A stretch of DNA of 64,000 nucleotides, taken from positions 397,695-461,694 of the forward strand of contig NZ_NBDP01000053.1 in the NCBI RefSeq assembly GCF_004123845.1, in the 5' to 3' direction. Source of the DNA: Allobosea sp. Tri-44 (GTDB lineage: Bacteria; Pseudomonadota; Alphaproteobacteria; Rhizobiales; Beijerinckiaceae). Positions 1 through 8,206 of this stretch are shown in pieces. Below the pieces are notes generated by a model that worked only from the letters and a program-made list of their open reading frames with translations, was not told where the DNA came from and did not search any database. A program made the position numbers and the translations under genes. Within the stretch, counting starts at the first letter, position 1. Each line of letters opens with the position of its first letter.

Positions 1-389
1 AGGCCGATCCGCGCCCGATCCTGGAAGCCCTGCACGAGCGTGGACTGCCGCTCTGCCTGCCGGCGATCGTCGAGAAGCGCATGCTGTTCCGGCGCTGGGC
101 GCCCTGGGAGCCGATCGTGCCCGGCGGCTTCGGCACGCTGGTGCCGGGCCCGGAAGAGCCTGAGGTGAGGCCTGCGATCCTGATCGTCCCGCTCGCCGCC
201 TTCGACCGGCGCGGCTACCGCATCGGCTACGGCAAGGGCTATTACGACCGCGCCATTGCCGAGCTCGAGCCGGCCCTGACCATCGGCATCGCCTATGCCG
301 CGCAGGAGATCGCCGAAGTTCCCGCCGAGGCGCACGACCGCCGCCTCGACTGGGTCGTCACGCAGGACGAGGCGATCTGCTGCGGTTGA
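1..389 (+). CDS. 5-formyltetrahydrofolate cyclo-ligase, C-terminal part
   Basis: The gene enters the window already open; the reading frame runs from base 3 with no start, so the N-terminus lies upstream. The enzyme converts 5-formyl-THF to 5,10-methenyl-THF with ATP, salvaging folate in the cytoplasm. Visible family signatures are the block GYRIGYGKGYYDR (glycine-rich, ATP/folate binding) followed by IGIAYAAQE and a C-terminal HDRRLDWVVT, which match the end of the family. It ends in TGA at 387-389. Other one-carbon genes (FrmR, AdhC, formate-THF ligase) lie about 53-60 kb into this window, too far for an operon. Confidence 0.9.
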   Translation, partial: ADPRPILEALHERGLPLCLPAIVEKRMLFRRWAPWEPIVPGGFGTLVPGPEEPEVRPAILIVPLAAFDRRGYRIGYGKGYYDRAIAELEPALTIGIAYAAQEIAEVPAEAHDRRLDWVVTQDEAICCG

Positions 390-572
390 TTTCGCTGCGG
401 TGATCACGTCATTAGCAAGCGTCTTTCATTCAAGACGCAGTTGTCCCGCCGTGCTTTCCTCAAAACCGCGAAGTCCTGCGCGACCTCGCCGCTCTGGCCG
501 GGACGACGGCATCTTTGGTGAAAGCGCGACGGAACGGGCTGCCATGCGGCGGCCCAATCACTGGATAGTGTC

Positions 573-1406
573 ATGCGTCTACTTTTTCTCGGCGACATCG
601 TCGGGCGCGCCGGCCGCCTCGCCGTACAGGATCGCCTGCCTGGCCTGCGTGAGCGCTGGAAGCTCGATTGCGTCGTCATCAATGGCGAGAACTCCGCTGG
701 CGGTTTCGGCATCACCGAAGCGATCTGCGACGAGACGCTTGCCGCCGGCGCCGACGTCATCACGCTCGGCAACCATTCCTGGGACCAGCGCGAGGCGATG
801 GTCTTCATCGAGCGCCAGCCGCGCCTGATCCGGCCGGCAAACTATCCACCCGGCACGCCCGGTCGTGGTGCGACCGTGATCGAGGCGCGGAACGGTGCGC
901 GCGTCCTCGTCGTCAACGTCATGGGCCGGCTGTTCATGGATGCGCTCGACGATCCCTTCGCCGCGCTCGAGCGCGAGCTCGCCGCCTGCCCGCTGGGAGA
1001 TGCAGCGGATGCGGTCATCGTCGACGTCCATGCCGAGGCGACCAGCGAGAAGCTTGCCATGGCCTATTATCTCGACGGCCGCGCCAGCCTGGTCGTCGGC
1101 ACGCATACCCATGTCCCGACTTCCGATACACGCGTGCTGCCGGCCGGCACCGCCTACCAGAGCGATGCCGGCATGTGCGGCGACTACGAGTCGATCCTCG
1201 GCATGCAGAAGGAGGAGGCGATCCGCCGCTTCCTGCAGAAGACGCCGGGTTCGCGGCTGGAGCCGGCGCTCGGCGAGGGCACGCTGTCGGGTATCGCCGT
1301 CGAGACCGATGACCGCACCGGCCTCGCCAAGGCAGCCTGGCCGGTGCGTCTTGGCGCGACGCTCGCCGAGACCTGGCCGGTCGCCTGGGATCAGCAGGGC
1401 GGCTGA
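573..1406 (+). CDS. YmdB-family (TIGR00282) metallophosphoesterase
   Basis: This 277-residue cytoplasmic protein belongs to the YmdB-like calcineurin-fold phosphoesterases, some of which hydrolyse 2',3'-cyclic nucleotides. The metal-binding motifs are in order: GDIVG near residue 8, NGENSAGG near 38, GNHSWDQ near 68, DVHAEATSEK near 150 and GTHTHVPTSD near 178. Length is normal for the family. The stop codon overlaps the next start by one base (TGATG), so the downstream transporter is probably translationally coupled. The actual substrate cannot be read from sequence. Confidence 0.88.
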   Translation: MRLLFLGDIVGRAGRLAVQDRLPGLRERWKLDCVVINGENSAGGFGITEAICDETLAAGADVITLGNHSWDQREAMVFIERQPRLIRPANYPPGTPGRGATVIEARNGARVLVVNVMGRLFMDALDDPFAALERELAACPLGDAADAVIVDVHAEATSEKLAMAYYLDGRASLVVGTHTHVPTSDTRVLPAGTAYQSDAGMCGDYESILGMQKEEAIRRFLQKTPGSRLEPALGEGTLSGIAVETDDRTGLAKAAWPVRLGATLAETWPVAWDQQGG

Positions 1407-2560
1407 TGTCGCAGCTCTTTTCCGCCGTCGTCGCCGTCTTCGTCGGCTATGCGGCTTCGGTCGCGGTGGTGCTTGCCGCCGCGCAGGCGCTCGGTGCGAC
1501 GCCGGGGCAGACCGTCTCATGGCTCGCCGGGCTCGCCATCGCCAAGGGGCTCGCCAGCCTCATCCTCTCCTGGCGGCACCGCATGCCGATCATCTGCGCC
1601 TGGTCGACACCGGGCGCGGCGCTGATCGCGGCTGCGAGCGGCATCGACATGGCCTCGGCCGTCGGAGCCTTTCTCGCCGCCGCCGCGCTGATGATGGCGA
1701 CCGCCGCCTTCCGCCCGCTCGGCGCGCTGGTCGAGCGGATTCCGATGAGCATCGCCGCGGCCATGCTCGCCGGCGTGATCTTCCGCTTCGTCGTCGCGGT
1801 CTTCGACGAGATGAAGCTGCAGCCGGCTTTGGTGCTGACGCTGCTCGTCGTCTTCCTGCTGGCGCGGCTGTGGAATCCCTTTCTCGGCGTCATCGCTGCG
1901 CTTGCTGCCGGCCTGGCGCTCGCCTTCGCCACCGGTACCGCGACGCTGCCGGCCGGGCCGGTGGCGCTGACCCATATCGAGCTGATCGTCCCGCATCTCG
2001 ACCTGACAGCGATCGTCGGCATCGGCATCCCGCTCTATCTCGTCACCATGGCGGCGCAGAACCTGCCGGGCTTTGCCGTGTTGCGCGCCTCCGGCTACCA
2101 GCCGCCGACGGCGTCCTGCCTGTTCGTCACCGGGCTGATGTCCTTCCTGACGGCGCCGACCGGTGCGCACATGGTCAACATGGCGGCGATCAGCGCCTCG
2201 ATCTGCACCGGCGCCGATACCCATCCCGATCCGAAAGAGCGCTGGAAGGCCGGGATCTGGTACGGGTTCTTCTGGCTCGCCATTGCGGCGACTGCCGGCC
2301 TCCTGCTCGCGCTGATCCTCGCCATGCCGAAAGCGCTGATCGTCGCGGTCGCCGGCCTCGGTCTCGTCGGCTCGCTGACGGGAGCGCTCGGCCAGGCGAT
2401 GGGAAGCGACAAGGACCGCTTCGCCGCCGTCGTCACCTTCGCCGTTGCCGCTTCCAGCCTGTCGCTGTTCGGCGTCGGTTCCGCCTTCTGGAGCCTGGTC
2501 GCAGGGCTTATGGTCTTGACATTGGATCACGCCGCAGGCCGTTTGCGCGCAAGATCATGA
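1406..2560 (+). CDS. BenE-family benzoate/H+ symporter-like transporter
   Basis: This 384-residue protein is almost entirely hydrophobic, with about eleven or twelve membrane segments. The sequence resembles the BenE family of inner-membrane benzoate:proton symporters, including the segments around ISTP-like WSTPGAALI (near residue 68) and APTGAHMVNMAAISA (near 250). It overlaps the gene before by one base and the gene after by ATGA, so it belongs to a coupled run of four genes. No benzoate catabolic genes are nearby, so the substrate may be a different aromatic or organic acid. Confidence 0.82.
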   Translation: MSQLFSAVVAVFVGYAASVAVVLAAAQALGATPGQTVSWLAGLAIAKGLASLILSWRHRMPIICAWSTPGAALIAAASGIDMASAVGAFLAAAALMMATAAFRPLGALVERIPMSIAAAMLAGVIFRFVVAVFDEMKLQPALVLTLLVVFLLARLWNPFLGVIAALAAGLALAFATGTATLPAGPVALTHIELIVPHLDLTAIVGIGIPLYLVTMAAQNLPGFAVLRASGYQPPTASCLFVTGLMSFLTAPTGAHMVNMAAISASICTGADTHPDPKERWKAGIWYGFFWLAIAATAGLLLALILAMPKALIVAVAGLGLVGSLTGALGQAMGSDKDRFAAVVTFAVAASSLSLFGVGSAFWSLVAGLMVLTLDHAAGRLRARS

Positions 2561-3210
2561 CTACGAACCTGCCCCGCACCCGCCTGATGCTCGTCACGCC
2601 GCCGATCCTGGATCCCGGCGCGATCACCTTTCGCCTGATGCAGGCCTTCGCCGGCGGCGATGTCGCCGCCGTGCTGCTGCGGCTCGCGCCCGGCGACGAG
2701 CGCAGCCTGACCGAACGGGTCAAGGCGCTGGCTCCGCCGGTGCAGGCGCAGAACGTCGCTCTGGTGGTCGAGGCCTCGGCCCAGGTCGCCAGCCGCGGCG
2801 GCGCCGATGGCGTCCATTTGACCCAAGGTGCCGACGTGATCGCCGAGGCGCGCTCCAGCCTGAAGCAGGAGCGCATCATCGGGGCTGGGGGCCTGCGCTC
2901 GCGTCATGACGCGATGGATATGGGCGAGGCCGGCGTCGATTACGTCATGTTTGGCGAGCCGCGACCGGATGGTTCGCTCCCGCCTCTGCCGGCGGTGATC
3001 GAGCGCGCGTCCTGGTGGGCCGAGATCTTCGAGACGCCCTGCATCGCCTATTGCCCGGACGCCGAGTCCGTTCCGACCCTGATCGAGACTGGCGCCGAGT
3101 TCGTCGCGCTCGGCGAATGGGTTTTCGCCGAGGGCGTCGACATCCGCGCTGCGGTCGCCGAGGCCGATGCTGCGATAACGGCCCAGCACGCCCGCAGGAC
3201 GACGCGATGA
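2557..3210 (+). CDS. thiamine-phosphate-synthase-like (ThiE fold) protein
   Basis: The 217-residue product starts at the ATG inside the ATGA overlap with the transporter gene. It follows the ThiE TIM-barrel pattern: MLVTPP at the N-terminus, GADGVHLTQ near residue 83 and SRHDAM near 114. It departs from true ThiE at the phosphate-binding loops: the usual PTxTK is replaced by EPRPDGS, and the GGI loop by CPDAESV. It may therefore be a paralogue with another substrate. It overlaps the following Sel1 gene by four bases (ATGA). Confidence 0.75.
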   Translation: MTTNLPRTRLMLVTPPILDPGAITFRLMQAFAGGDVAAVLLRLAPGDERSLTERVKALAPPVQAQNVALVVEASAQVASRGGADGVHLTQGADVIAEARSSLKQERIIGAGGLRSRHDAMDMGEAGVDYVMFGEPRPDGSLPPLPAVIERASWWAEIFETPCIAYCPDAESVPTLIETGAEFVALGEWVFAEGVDIRAAVAEADAAITAQHARRTTR

Positions 3211-4133
3211 GGCTTGCGCTCGCCGCGCTCGCCTTGACGCTTGCCCTACCGGCGGCCGCGGCGGGGCCGGTGCTGGACCTCGCTTACGGCGCCTATCAGG
3301 CCGGACATTATCGGCGGGCCCAGGCGGAGGCTCTGAAGCGGCTCGAGGCCGATCCGAACGACGCTGCGGCGATGACGCTGCTCGGCGAGATCTATCGCCA
3401 GGGCCTCGGTGTCCGTGACGACGCCAGGGCCGCTGCCGACTGGTACCGGTTCGCAGCCGACAAGGGCGATGTCAGCGCCATGTTCGCGCTCGCTATGGCG
3501 ATGCTGGAAGGCCGCGGTGTGACGCGTGACCCGAAAGCAGCCGGCGCCCTGCTGGAGAAGGCCGCTGCGGCCGGCCATCCCGCCGCCAACTACAATCTCG
3601 CCATCGCGCTGCTGGCGACGGGCAGGCCGCAGGATGATCAGCGGGCCATAGGCTGCCTCAGGGTCGCTGCCGCCGCCGATCTCGGCGATGCCCAGCATGC
3701 TCTCGCCATTCTCTACAAGATGGGCCGCGGTGTGCCGCAGGATGACGGCATGGCGGCCGAGTGGATGGGCAAGGCCGCCGCCAGCGGGCTGATCGCCGGC
3801 GAAGTCGAGTACGCGATCATGCTGTTCAACGGCGACGGCGTCGCCAAGGACGAGCGCGCCGCGGTGAAGCTTTTCATCCGCGCCGCCAACAAGGGCAATG
3901 CCATCGCCCAGAACCGGCTGGCCAAGCTCTACCAGTTCGGCCGCGCCATCTCGCCGGACCTTTCGGAAGCTGCGGCCTGGCATCTCGCAGCCCGCGCGCA
4001 GGGCCTTTCCGACGCCACGCTCGACCAGGTGCTGGAGCGGCTTTCGCCGGAGCAGCGCGCCCGTGCAGCCCGCCTCGCGGCCGACCGGATCGAGGCCACG
4101 GCCTTGACGACGCCGAGCCAACCGAGCAAGTGA
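3207..4133 (+). CDS. secreted Sel1-repeat (TPR-like) protein
   Basis: The 308-residue product begins with a clear signal peptide (MRLALAALALTLALPAAAAG), so the ATG at 3207 overlapping the previous stop is the right start. The rest is a tandem of Sel1-like repeats, each carrying a G-x-G-V-x-x-D core (QGLGVRDDARAAADWYR, EGRGVTRDPKAAGALLE, MGRGVPQDDGMAAEWMG, NGDGVAKDERAAVKLF). Such repeats form alpha-solenoid scaffolds for protein contacts, here probably in the periplasm. Partner unknown. It is the last gene of the coupled run that starts at 573. Confidence 0.88.
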   Translation: MRLALAALALTLALPAAAAGPVLDLAYGAYQAGHYRRAQAEALKRLEADPNDAAAMTLLGEIYRQGLGVRDDARAAADWYRFAADKGDVSAMFALAMAMLEGRGVTRDPKAAGALLEKAAAAGHPAANYNLAIALLATGRPQDDQRAIGCLRVAAAADLGDAQHALAILYKMGRGVPQDDGMAAEWMGKAAASGLIAGEVEYAIMLFNGDGVAKDERAAVKLFIRAANKGNAIAQNRLAKLYQFGRAISPDLSEAAAWHLAARAQGLSDATLDQVLERLSPEQRARAARLAADRIEATALTTPSQPSK

Positions 4134-4233
4134 CGGCGCGAATTCGCGCCGCGCAGCCGGCGCCGCCCAACGACTGCCGCTCTTTGATAGTCCGTTCCAT
4201 TCTGCCGCGCTTCGAGCGCCGGAGGTTTTGACC

Positions 4234-5022
4234 ATGATCCGCTCGCCCCTGATGACCGTGATGACCGATGCCGTGATGAAGGCGTCGCGTTCGCTGAAGC
4301 GCGATTTCGGCGAGGTCGAGAATCTGCAGGTTCTGGCCAAGGGCCCGGGCGACTTTGTTTCCAAGGCCGACCACAAGGCCGAAGAGATCCTGCGCGCGGC
4401 GCTGGAGAAGGCGCGGCCGGGCTACGGCTTCGTCATGGAAGAGAGCGGTGTCGTCGCCGGGACCGACGAGAGCAATCGCTGGCATGTCGACCCGCTCGAC
4501 GGCACCCACAACTTCCTGCGTGGCATCCCGCACTGGAACATCTCGGTGGCGCTGGAGCGCGACAACCAGTTCATCGCCGGCGTTGTCTATGACGCCGCCA
4601 AGGACGAGCTCTTCATCGCCGAGAAGGGCAAGGGCGCCTATGTCAACAACCGCCGCATGCGCGTCTCCGGCCGCCGCGAATCGCCGGACATGCTGATCGG
4701 CATGGGCGTGCCGCATATCGGCAAGGGTGGCCATCCGCTCTTCCTGAAAGAGTTAGGGGCGGTGATGAGCCGCTTCGCCAATGTCCGGCGCATGGGCTCG
4801 GCCGCGCTCGACATCGCCTATGTCGCCGCCGGTCGCATGGACGCCTATTGGGAACGCGGCCTCAACACCTGGGATTTCGGCGCCGCTGCGGTGATGGTCC
4901 GCGAGGCGGGCGGCACTTTCGGCACGCTCGACGGCAAGCAGCCGACCTCGGCCAAGGACGTGATCTGCGGCAACGAAGCCGGCGAGCCGGCGTTGCGCGC
5001 CGCCCTCAAGACGGTTCTTTGA
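4234..5022 (+). CDS. inositol-monophosphatase-family phosphatase
   Basis: This 262-residue cytoplasmic protein has the Mg2+-dependent sugar-phosphatase signatures: WHVDPLDGTHNFLRG (motif A, DPLDGT) near residue 87, and WDFGAAAVMVREAGG near 210. Family members remove phosphate from inositol-1-phosphate or related sugar phosphates, and the E. coli SuhB relative also acts in rRNA antitermination. GGAGG at 4221-4225 sits eight bases before the ATG at 4234; an in-frame TTG at 4228 is too close to that site. It stands alone, in the same direction as its neighbours. Confidence 0.9.
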   Translation: MIRSPLMTVMTDAVMKASRSLKRDFGEVENLQVLAKGPGDFVSKADHKAEEILRAALEKARPGYGFVMEESGVVAGTDESNRWHVDPLDGTHNFLRGIPHWNISVALERDNQFIAGVVYDAAKDELFIAEKGKGAYVNNRRMRVSGRRESPDMLIGMGVPHIGKGGHPLFLKELGAVMSRFANVRRMGSAALDIAYVAAGRMDAYWERGLNTWDFGAAAVMVREAGGTFGTLDGKQPTSAKDVICGNEAGEPALRAALKTVL

Positions 5023-5108
5023 CGGAACGGGGACCGTTTTCGGCTTGATCCCTGCTTAGCGGGAGGCGACAGTCGCCGCCGCGACGAAACCGGATCGGAT
5101 GAGCAGGC

Positions 5109-6164
5109 ATGGCCAATGACGAGGCGGCCCCGGAGGTCCAGCCGCAGGAGAATCCGGCGCAGGGAATCTCGGCGACGGCAACGCACAGGCCGCAGACCTT
5201 CCGATTCTCTCGTCCGCTGCGCTATTTCCTCCGCGCGCTGGTCTTCCTCGCGCTGATCGGCTTCCTCGTCTACATCCTGCACACCAGTCTCATCTCCGCC
5301 GTGATGGCCAATCCCGGCCTCAACGGACTGATCCTGGGCGCGCTCACCGTCGGCGTGCTGATCACGCTGCGCGAACTCTGGCGCGTCGATAGCGAGGCGC
5401 GCGCCGCCACCCGTCTTGCCGCCAATCCGGCGGGAGTGGCGATCCGGCGCAATCAGGTGATCAGCCCGCTGGGCTCCGTGCTGCCGGCGCTGGAGCGTCG
5501 CACGCTCGCCCCGGCGCAGGCTGCGACGCTGCTCGAATCGATCGCGGTCCGGCTCGACGACGGGCGCGAGGTGCTGCGCTATATCGCCGGACTCCTGGTC
5601 TTTCTCGGCCTGCTCGGCACGTTCTGGGGCCTGCTCGACACGATCTCGTCGATCGGCAACGTCATCAAGAGCCTGCGCACCGGGGCGGAATCCGGCGTGC
5701 TCTTCGACGAGCTCAAGACGGGCCTCGCTGCACCGCTCGCCGGCATGGCCCTGTCCTTCTCGGCTTCGCTGTTCGGCATTGCGGGCGCGGTTCTGCTCGG
5801 CTTTCTCGATCTTCAGCTCGGCCAGGCGCAGCGCCGCTTCCGCAACGAGGTCGAAGACTATCTCGGCTCCGCCACAGCGAACTCGGCGACGACCCCGCTG
5901 GCGATGCCGCTGGCCGGTCCCGCGTCCGGCGACGTCGTGGTCGAGCGTCTCGACAAGCTCCAGGCGGCGATGCAGGACGGGACTAACAATCGCGCCGCGA
6001 CGCAGGCGCTCGCCAATCTCGCCGAGGGCATTCAGGGCCTCGTCCAGCACATGCGCTCCGAGCAGCAATTGATCCGCGACTGGGTCGAGGCGCAGGCGGC
6101 ACGCGAGAAGGATTTGAAGCGCCTGATCGAGCGCCTCGCCGCCGAACGCGTCGGTGAGTCATGA
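5109..6164 (+). CDS. MotA/TolQ/ExbB-type proton channel protein
   Basis: The 351-residue inner-membrane protein has two N-terminal membrane segments (about residues 42-62 and 70-88), then a cytoplasmic stretch, and two more segments around 160-180 and 205-235. The LLGTFWGLLDTISSI helix and the LFDELKTGLAAPLAGMALSFSASL block are the ExbB/TolQ/MotA core. The C-terminus is a charged, probably coiled tail. Only 52 bases separate it from a MotB-like partner, so the pair probably forms an ion-driven stator. The canonical tolQR genes are elsewhere in the window (38972), so this is a second, distinct system. Confidence 0.82.
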   Translation: MANDEAAPEVQPQENPAQGISATATHRPQTFRFSRPLRYFLRALVFLALIGFLVYILHTSLISAVMANPGLNGLILGALTVGVLITLRELWRVDSEARAATRLAANPAGVAIRRNQVISPLGSVLPALERRTLAPAQAATLLESIAVRLDDGREVLRYIAGLLVFLGLLGTFWGLLDTISSIGNVIKSLRTGAESGVLFDELKTGLAAPLAGMALSFSASLFGIAGAVLLGFLDLQLGQAQRRFRNEVEDYLGSATANSATTPLAMPLAGPASGDVVVERLDKLQAAMQDGTNNRAATQALANLAEGIQGLVQHMRSEQQLIRDWVEAQAAREKDLKRLIERLAAERVGES

Positions 6165-6216
6165 CCCTGCCATGGTGCTGCGGCATCGCAGGCGCTGATC
6201 GCAAGAAAGGCTGAGC

Positions 6217-7233
6217 ATGGCCCTGTCGCGCGCGCATCGCCGGGAAGAGACCAACTTCTGGCCGGGCTTCGTCGACGCGCTCTCGACGATGCTGATCGGC
6301 ATTGTCTTCCTGCTCTCGGTCTTCGTCCTCGGCCAGTTCTTCCTGTCGCAGGAAATCAGCGGCCGGGACACGGTGCTCGACCGGTTGAACCGCCAGATCT
6401 CCGAGCTCAGCGACCTGCTCGCGCTCGAACGGTCGACCGGCAAGGAGGCCAAGGATTCGCTCGCTTTGCTGCAATCCTCGCTCACCGTCGAGCAGGCGGA
6501 GCGTGCCCGCGTCCAGAGCCTGCTGGACGGCGCCGCCAGCAATGCCCCCGCCCAGCTCGCCGAGGCCCAGAAGGCGCTCGACGCCGAAAAGCAGCTCTCC
6601 GCCAAGGCTCAGGCGACCGTCGAGATGGTGAACCAGCAGATCGTCGCCATGCGCCGCCAGCTTGCGGCGCTGGAGGAGGCGATCGGCGCGGCCGAGGCCA
6701 AGGACAAGGAATCGCAGACGCGGATTTCCGAGCTTGGTTCGCGCCTCAACGTCGCGCTGGCCCAGCGCGTGCAGGAGCTGGCGCGCTATCGCTCCGACTT
6801 CTTCGGCCGCCTGCGCCAGGTGCTCGGCACGAGGCCCGACATCCGCGTCGTCGGCGACCGCTTCGTCTTCCAGTCCGAGGTCTTCTTCGATGCCGGCCAG
6901 GCCGTGCTGAAGCCGGAAGGCCGCGGCGAGCTCGACAAGCTTGGCGCCATCATCGTCGATCTCGGCCGCGAAATGCCGCCGGACCTGCCCTGGATCCTGC
7001 GCGTCGACGGCCATACCGACAACCGGCCGATCCGCTCGGCCCAGTTCCCCTCGAACTGGAACCTGTCGACGGCGCGCGCCGTCGCCGTGGTCGAATACCT
7101 CGTCAGCAAGGGCATCCCGGCCGACCGCATCGCCGCGACCGGCTTCGGCGAGTTCCAGCCGCTGGACGTCGCCAACAACGATGACGCCTGGCGTCGCAAC
7201 CGCAGGATCGAGTTCAAGATCACCGAGCGGTGA
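6217..7233 (+). CDS. MotB/OmpA-like peptidoglycan-binding protein
   Basis: This 338-residue protein has one N-terminal membrane segment preceded by FWPGFVDALSTMLIG. Asp20 in that block lines up with the proton-carrying Asp of MotB (YADFMTAMM). A long coiled coil spans about residues 45-195, followed by an OmpA C-terminal peptidoglycan-binding domain (DGHTDNRPI near 265, STARAVAVVEYL near 287, NRRIEFKI at the end). It probably anchors the upstream ExbB-like channel to the cell wall. No flagellar genes are nearby, so a non-flagellar motor or envelope function is more likely than motility. Confidence 0.82.
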   Translation: MALSRAHRREETNFWPGFVDALSTMLIGIVFLLSVFVLGQFFLSQEISGRDTVLDRLNRQISELSDLLALERSTGKEAKDSLALLQSSLTVEQAERARVQSLLDGAASNAPAQLAEAQKALDAEKQLSAKAQATVEMVNQQIVAMRRQLAALEEAIGAAEAKDKESQTRISELGSRLNVALAQRVQELARYRSDFFGRLRQVLGTRPDIRVVGDRFVFQSEVFFDAGQAVLKPEGRGELDKLGAIIVDLGREMPPDLPWILRVDGHTDNRPIRSAQFPSNWNLSTARAVAVVEYLVSKGIPADRIAATGFGEFQPLDVANNDDAWRRNRRIEFKITER

Positions 7234-7260
7234 GGGAGGGCCGCCGTGGCGGCCGGCTCT

Positions 7261-7653
7261 TCAATGCCGCTGGGCGATCTGGATCAGGTTGCCGCAGCTG
7301 TCGTCGAAGACCGCGGTGCTGACCGGGCCGAGATGGACCGGCGGCTGGGTGAAGGCGACGCCGAGCGCCGACAGGCGCTGATGCTCGGCATGGACGTCCT
7401 CGACCCCGAACGAGGTCGCCGGGATACCGTCGGCGACGAGCGCGTCCTTCCAGGGCTGTGCCGCCGGATGCTCGCTCGGTTCCAGTAGAAGCTCGACGCC
7501 ATCGGGATCGCCGGGCGAGGTCAGGGTCAGCCAGCGATGCTGGCCCAGCGGGATGTCGTGCTTCAATTCGAAGCCGAGAATGTCGCGGTAGAAGCGCAGC
7601 GCCTTCTCCTGGTCATCCACCAGCACGCTCGTCACGACGATCTTGATCGGCAT
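7261..7653 (-). CDS. VOC (glyoxalase/bleomycin-resistance) family protein
   Basis: The 130-residue product starts at the ATG whose complement is CAT at 7651-7653. It has the beta-alpha-beta-beta-beta VOC fold pattern: DDQEKALRFYRDILGFEL near residue 13, HRWLTLTSP near 39, LLLEP near 55 and FDDSCGNLIQIAQ at the C-terminus. VOC proteins are small metal-dependent isomerases, dioxygenases or binding proteins; the substrate here cannot be assigned. Its 5' end overlaps the 3' end of the ArsR-type regulator gene by 41 bases, which implies coupled expression. Confidence 0.85.
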   Translation of the reverse strand: MPIKIVVTSVLVDDQEKALRFYRDILGFELKHDIPLGQHRWLTLTSPGDPDGVELLLEPSEHPAAQPWKDALVADGIPATSFGVEDVHAEHQRLSALGVAFTQPPVHLGPVSTAVFDDSCGNLIQIAQRH

Positions 7654-7957
7654 CCGTCTTCTCCCTCTCCGGCGGCCCGGCCAGCGGCCGCATCCACACG
7701 TCCCACATCTGCCGCAGCGGCGAGCTTTCGAGGAAATGATGCTTGCTGCGCCAGCGCCATTCGGTTCGGACCAGCCCGGCCTCCTCCAGCAGCTGCAGAT
7801 GCTTCGACAGGGCTTGCCGGGACAGGCTCGCCCCGTGCCAACTGACCAGGCGGACATGCAGCTCGAACAGCGTCTGGCCGTCCCGCTCCGTGAGCTCGTC
7901 CAGCATGCGGCGCCGCGTCGGATCGGCCAGCGCCCGGAAGAGGCGGTCGAGGTCCAT
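7613..7957 (-). CDS. ArsR/SmtB-family transcriptional regulator
   Basis: This 114-residue winged-helix protein has the typical ArsR opening LFRALADPTRRRMLDEL and the recognition-helix region SRQALSKHLQLLEEAGLV near residues 45-62. It lacks the Cys or His metal-sensing clusters of classical ArsR members, so it probably belongs to the SRPBCC/VOC-linked subgroup. It is upstream of, and overlaps, the VOC gene. An 8-bp inverted repeat 28 bases before its start (7985-8008) is a likely operator for autoregulation. Confidence 0.88.
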   Translation of the reverse strand: MDLDRLFRALADPTRRRMLDELTERDGQTLFELHVRLVSWHGASLSRQALSKHLQLLEEAGLVRTEWRWRSKHHFLESSPLRQMWDVWMRPLAGPPEREKTDADQDRRDERAGG

Positions 7958-7984
7958 GGGGGATTGCTAACACGTGGATATATG

Positions 7985-8008
7985 TCATGCAATTATCTGG
8001 TTGCATGA
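7985..8008. promoter_or_regulatory. candidate ArsR operator (inverted repeat)
   Basis: TCATGCAA and TTGCATGA form perfect 8-bp arms around the eight-base spacer TTATCTGG. The site lies just upstream of the divergently read ArsR-type gene, in the only AT-richer stretch of the gap. Position and symmetry suit an ArsR-family dimer. The assignment is an inference from location and symmetry. Confidence 0.5.
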
Positions 8009-8112
8009 TGAGAGGCCGTAGAAGACCGAAGTTCAAAGCGTACGGCGGAGGCCGGGTCGCCCCTGCCAAAGACCTTACCTGAGACGGCAGCAGGGTGCTG
8101 TCGCGGCCGCTG

Positions 8113-8136
8113 GAGTGAACCCCAGGCCGTTCACTC
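8113..8136. promoter_or_regulatory. inverted repeat upstream of the HWE kinase gene
   Basis: GAGTGAAC and GTTCACTC are perfect 8-bp arms around CCCAGGCC, 71 bases before the kinase start codon. It could be an operator or a hairpin in the leader. No T-run follows it, so it is not a convincing terminator. The regulator is unknown. Confidence 0.35.
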
Positions 8137-8206
8137 TAAAGCCATATTACACATCGGTATCTGCTGTTAGCATGGCGCCTCCGGAGACCCCGCGACGAGA
8201 CGCATA

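Noticed and set aside
895..2556. N-terminal extension of the ThiE-like gene back through the phosphoesterase and transporter genes
   Set aside because: The upstream part is an out-of-frame reading of two real genes. The ATG at 2557 in the ATGA overlap starts the family-like sequence.
4228..4233. TTG start for the inositol-phosphatase-family gene
   Set aside because: It is only two bases from the GGAGG site. The ATG at 4234 has the proper spacing.
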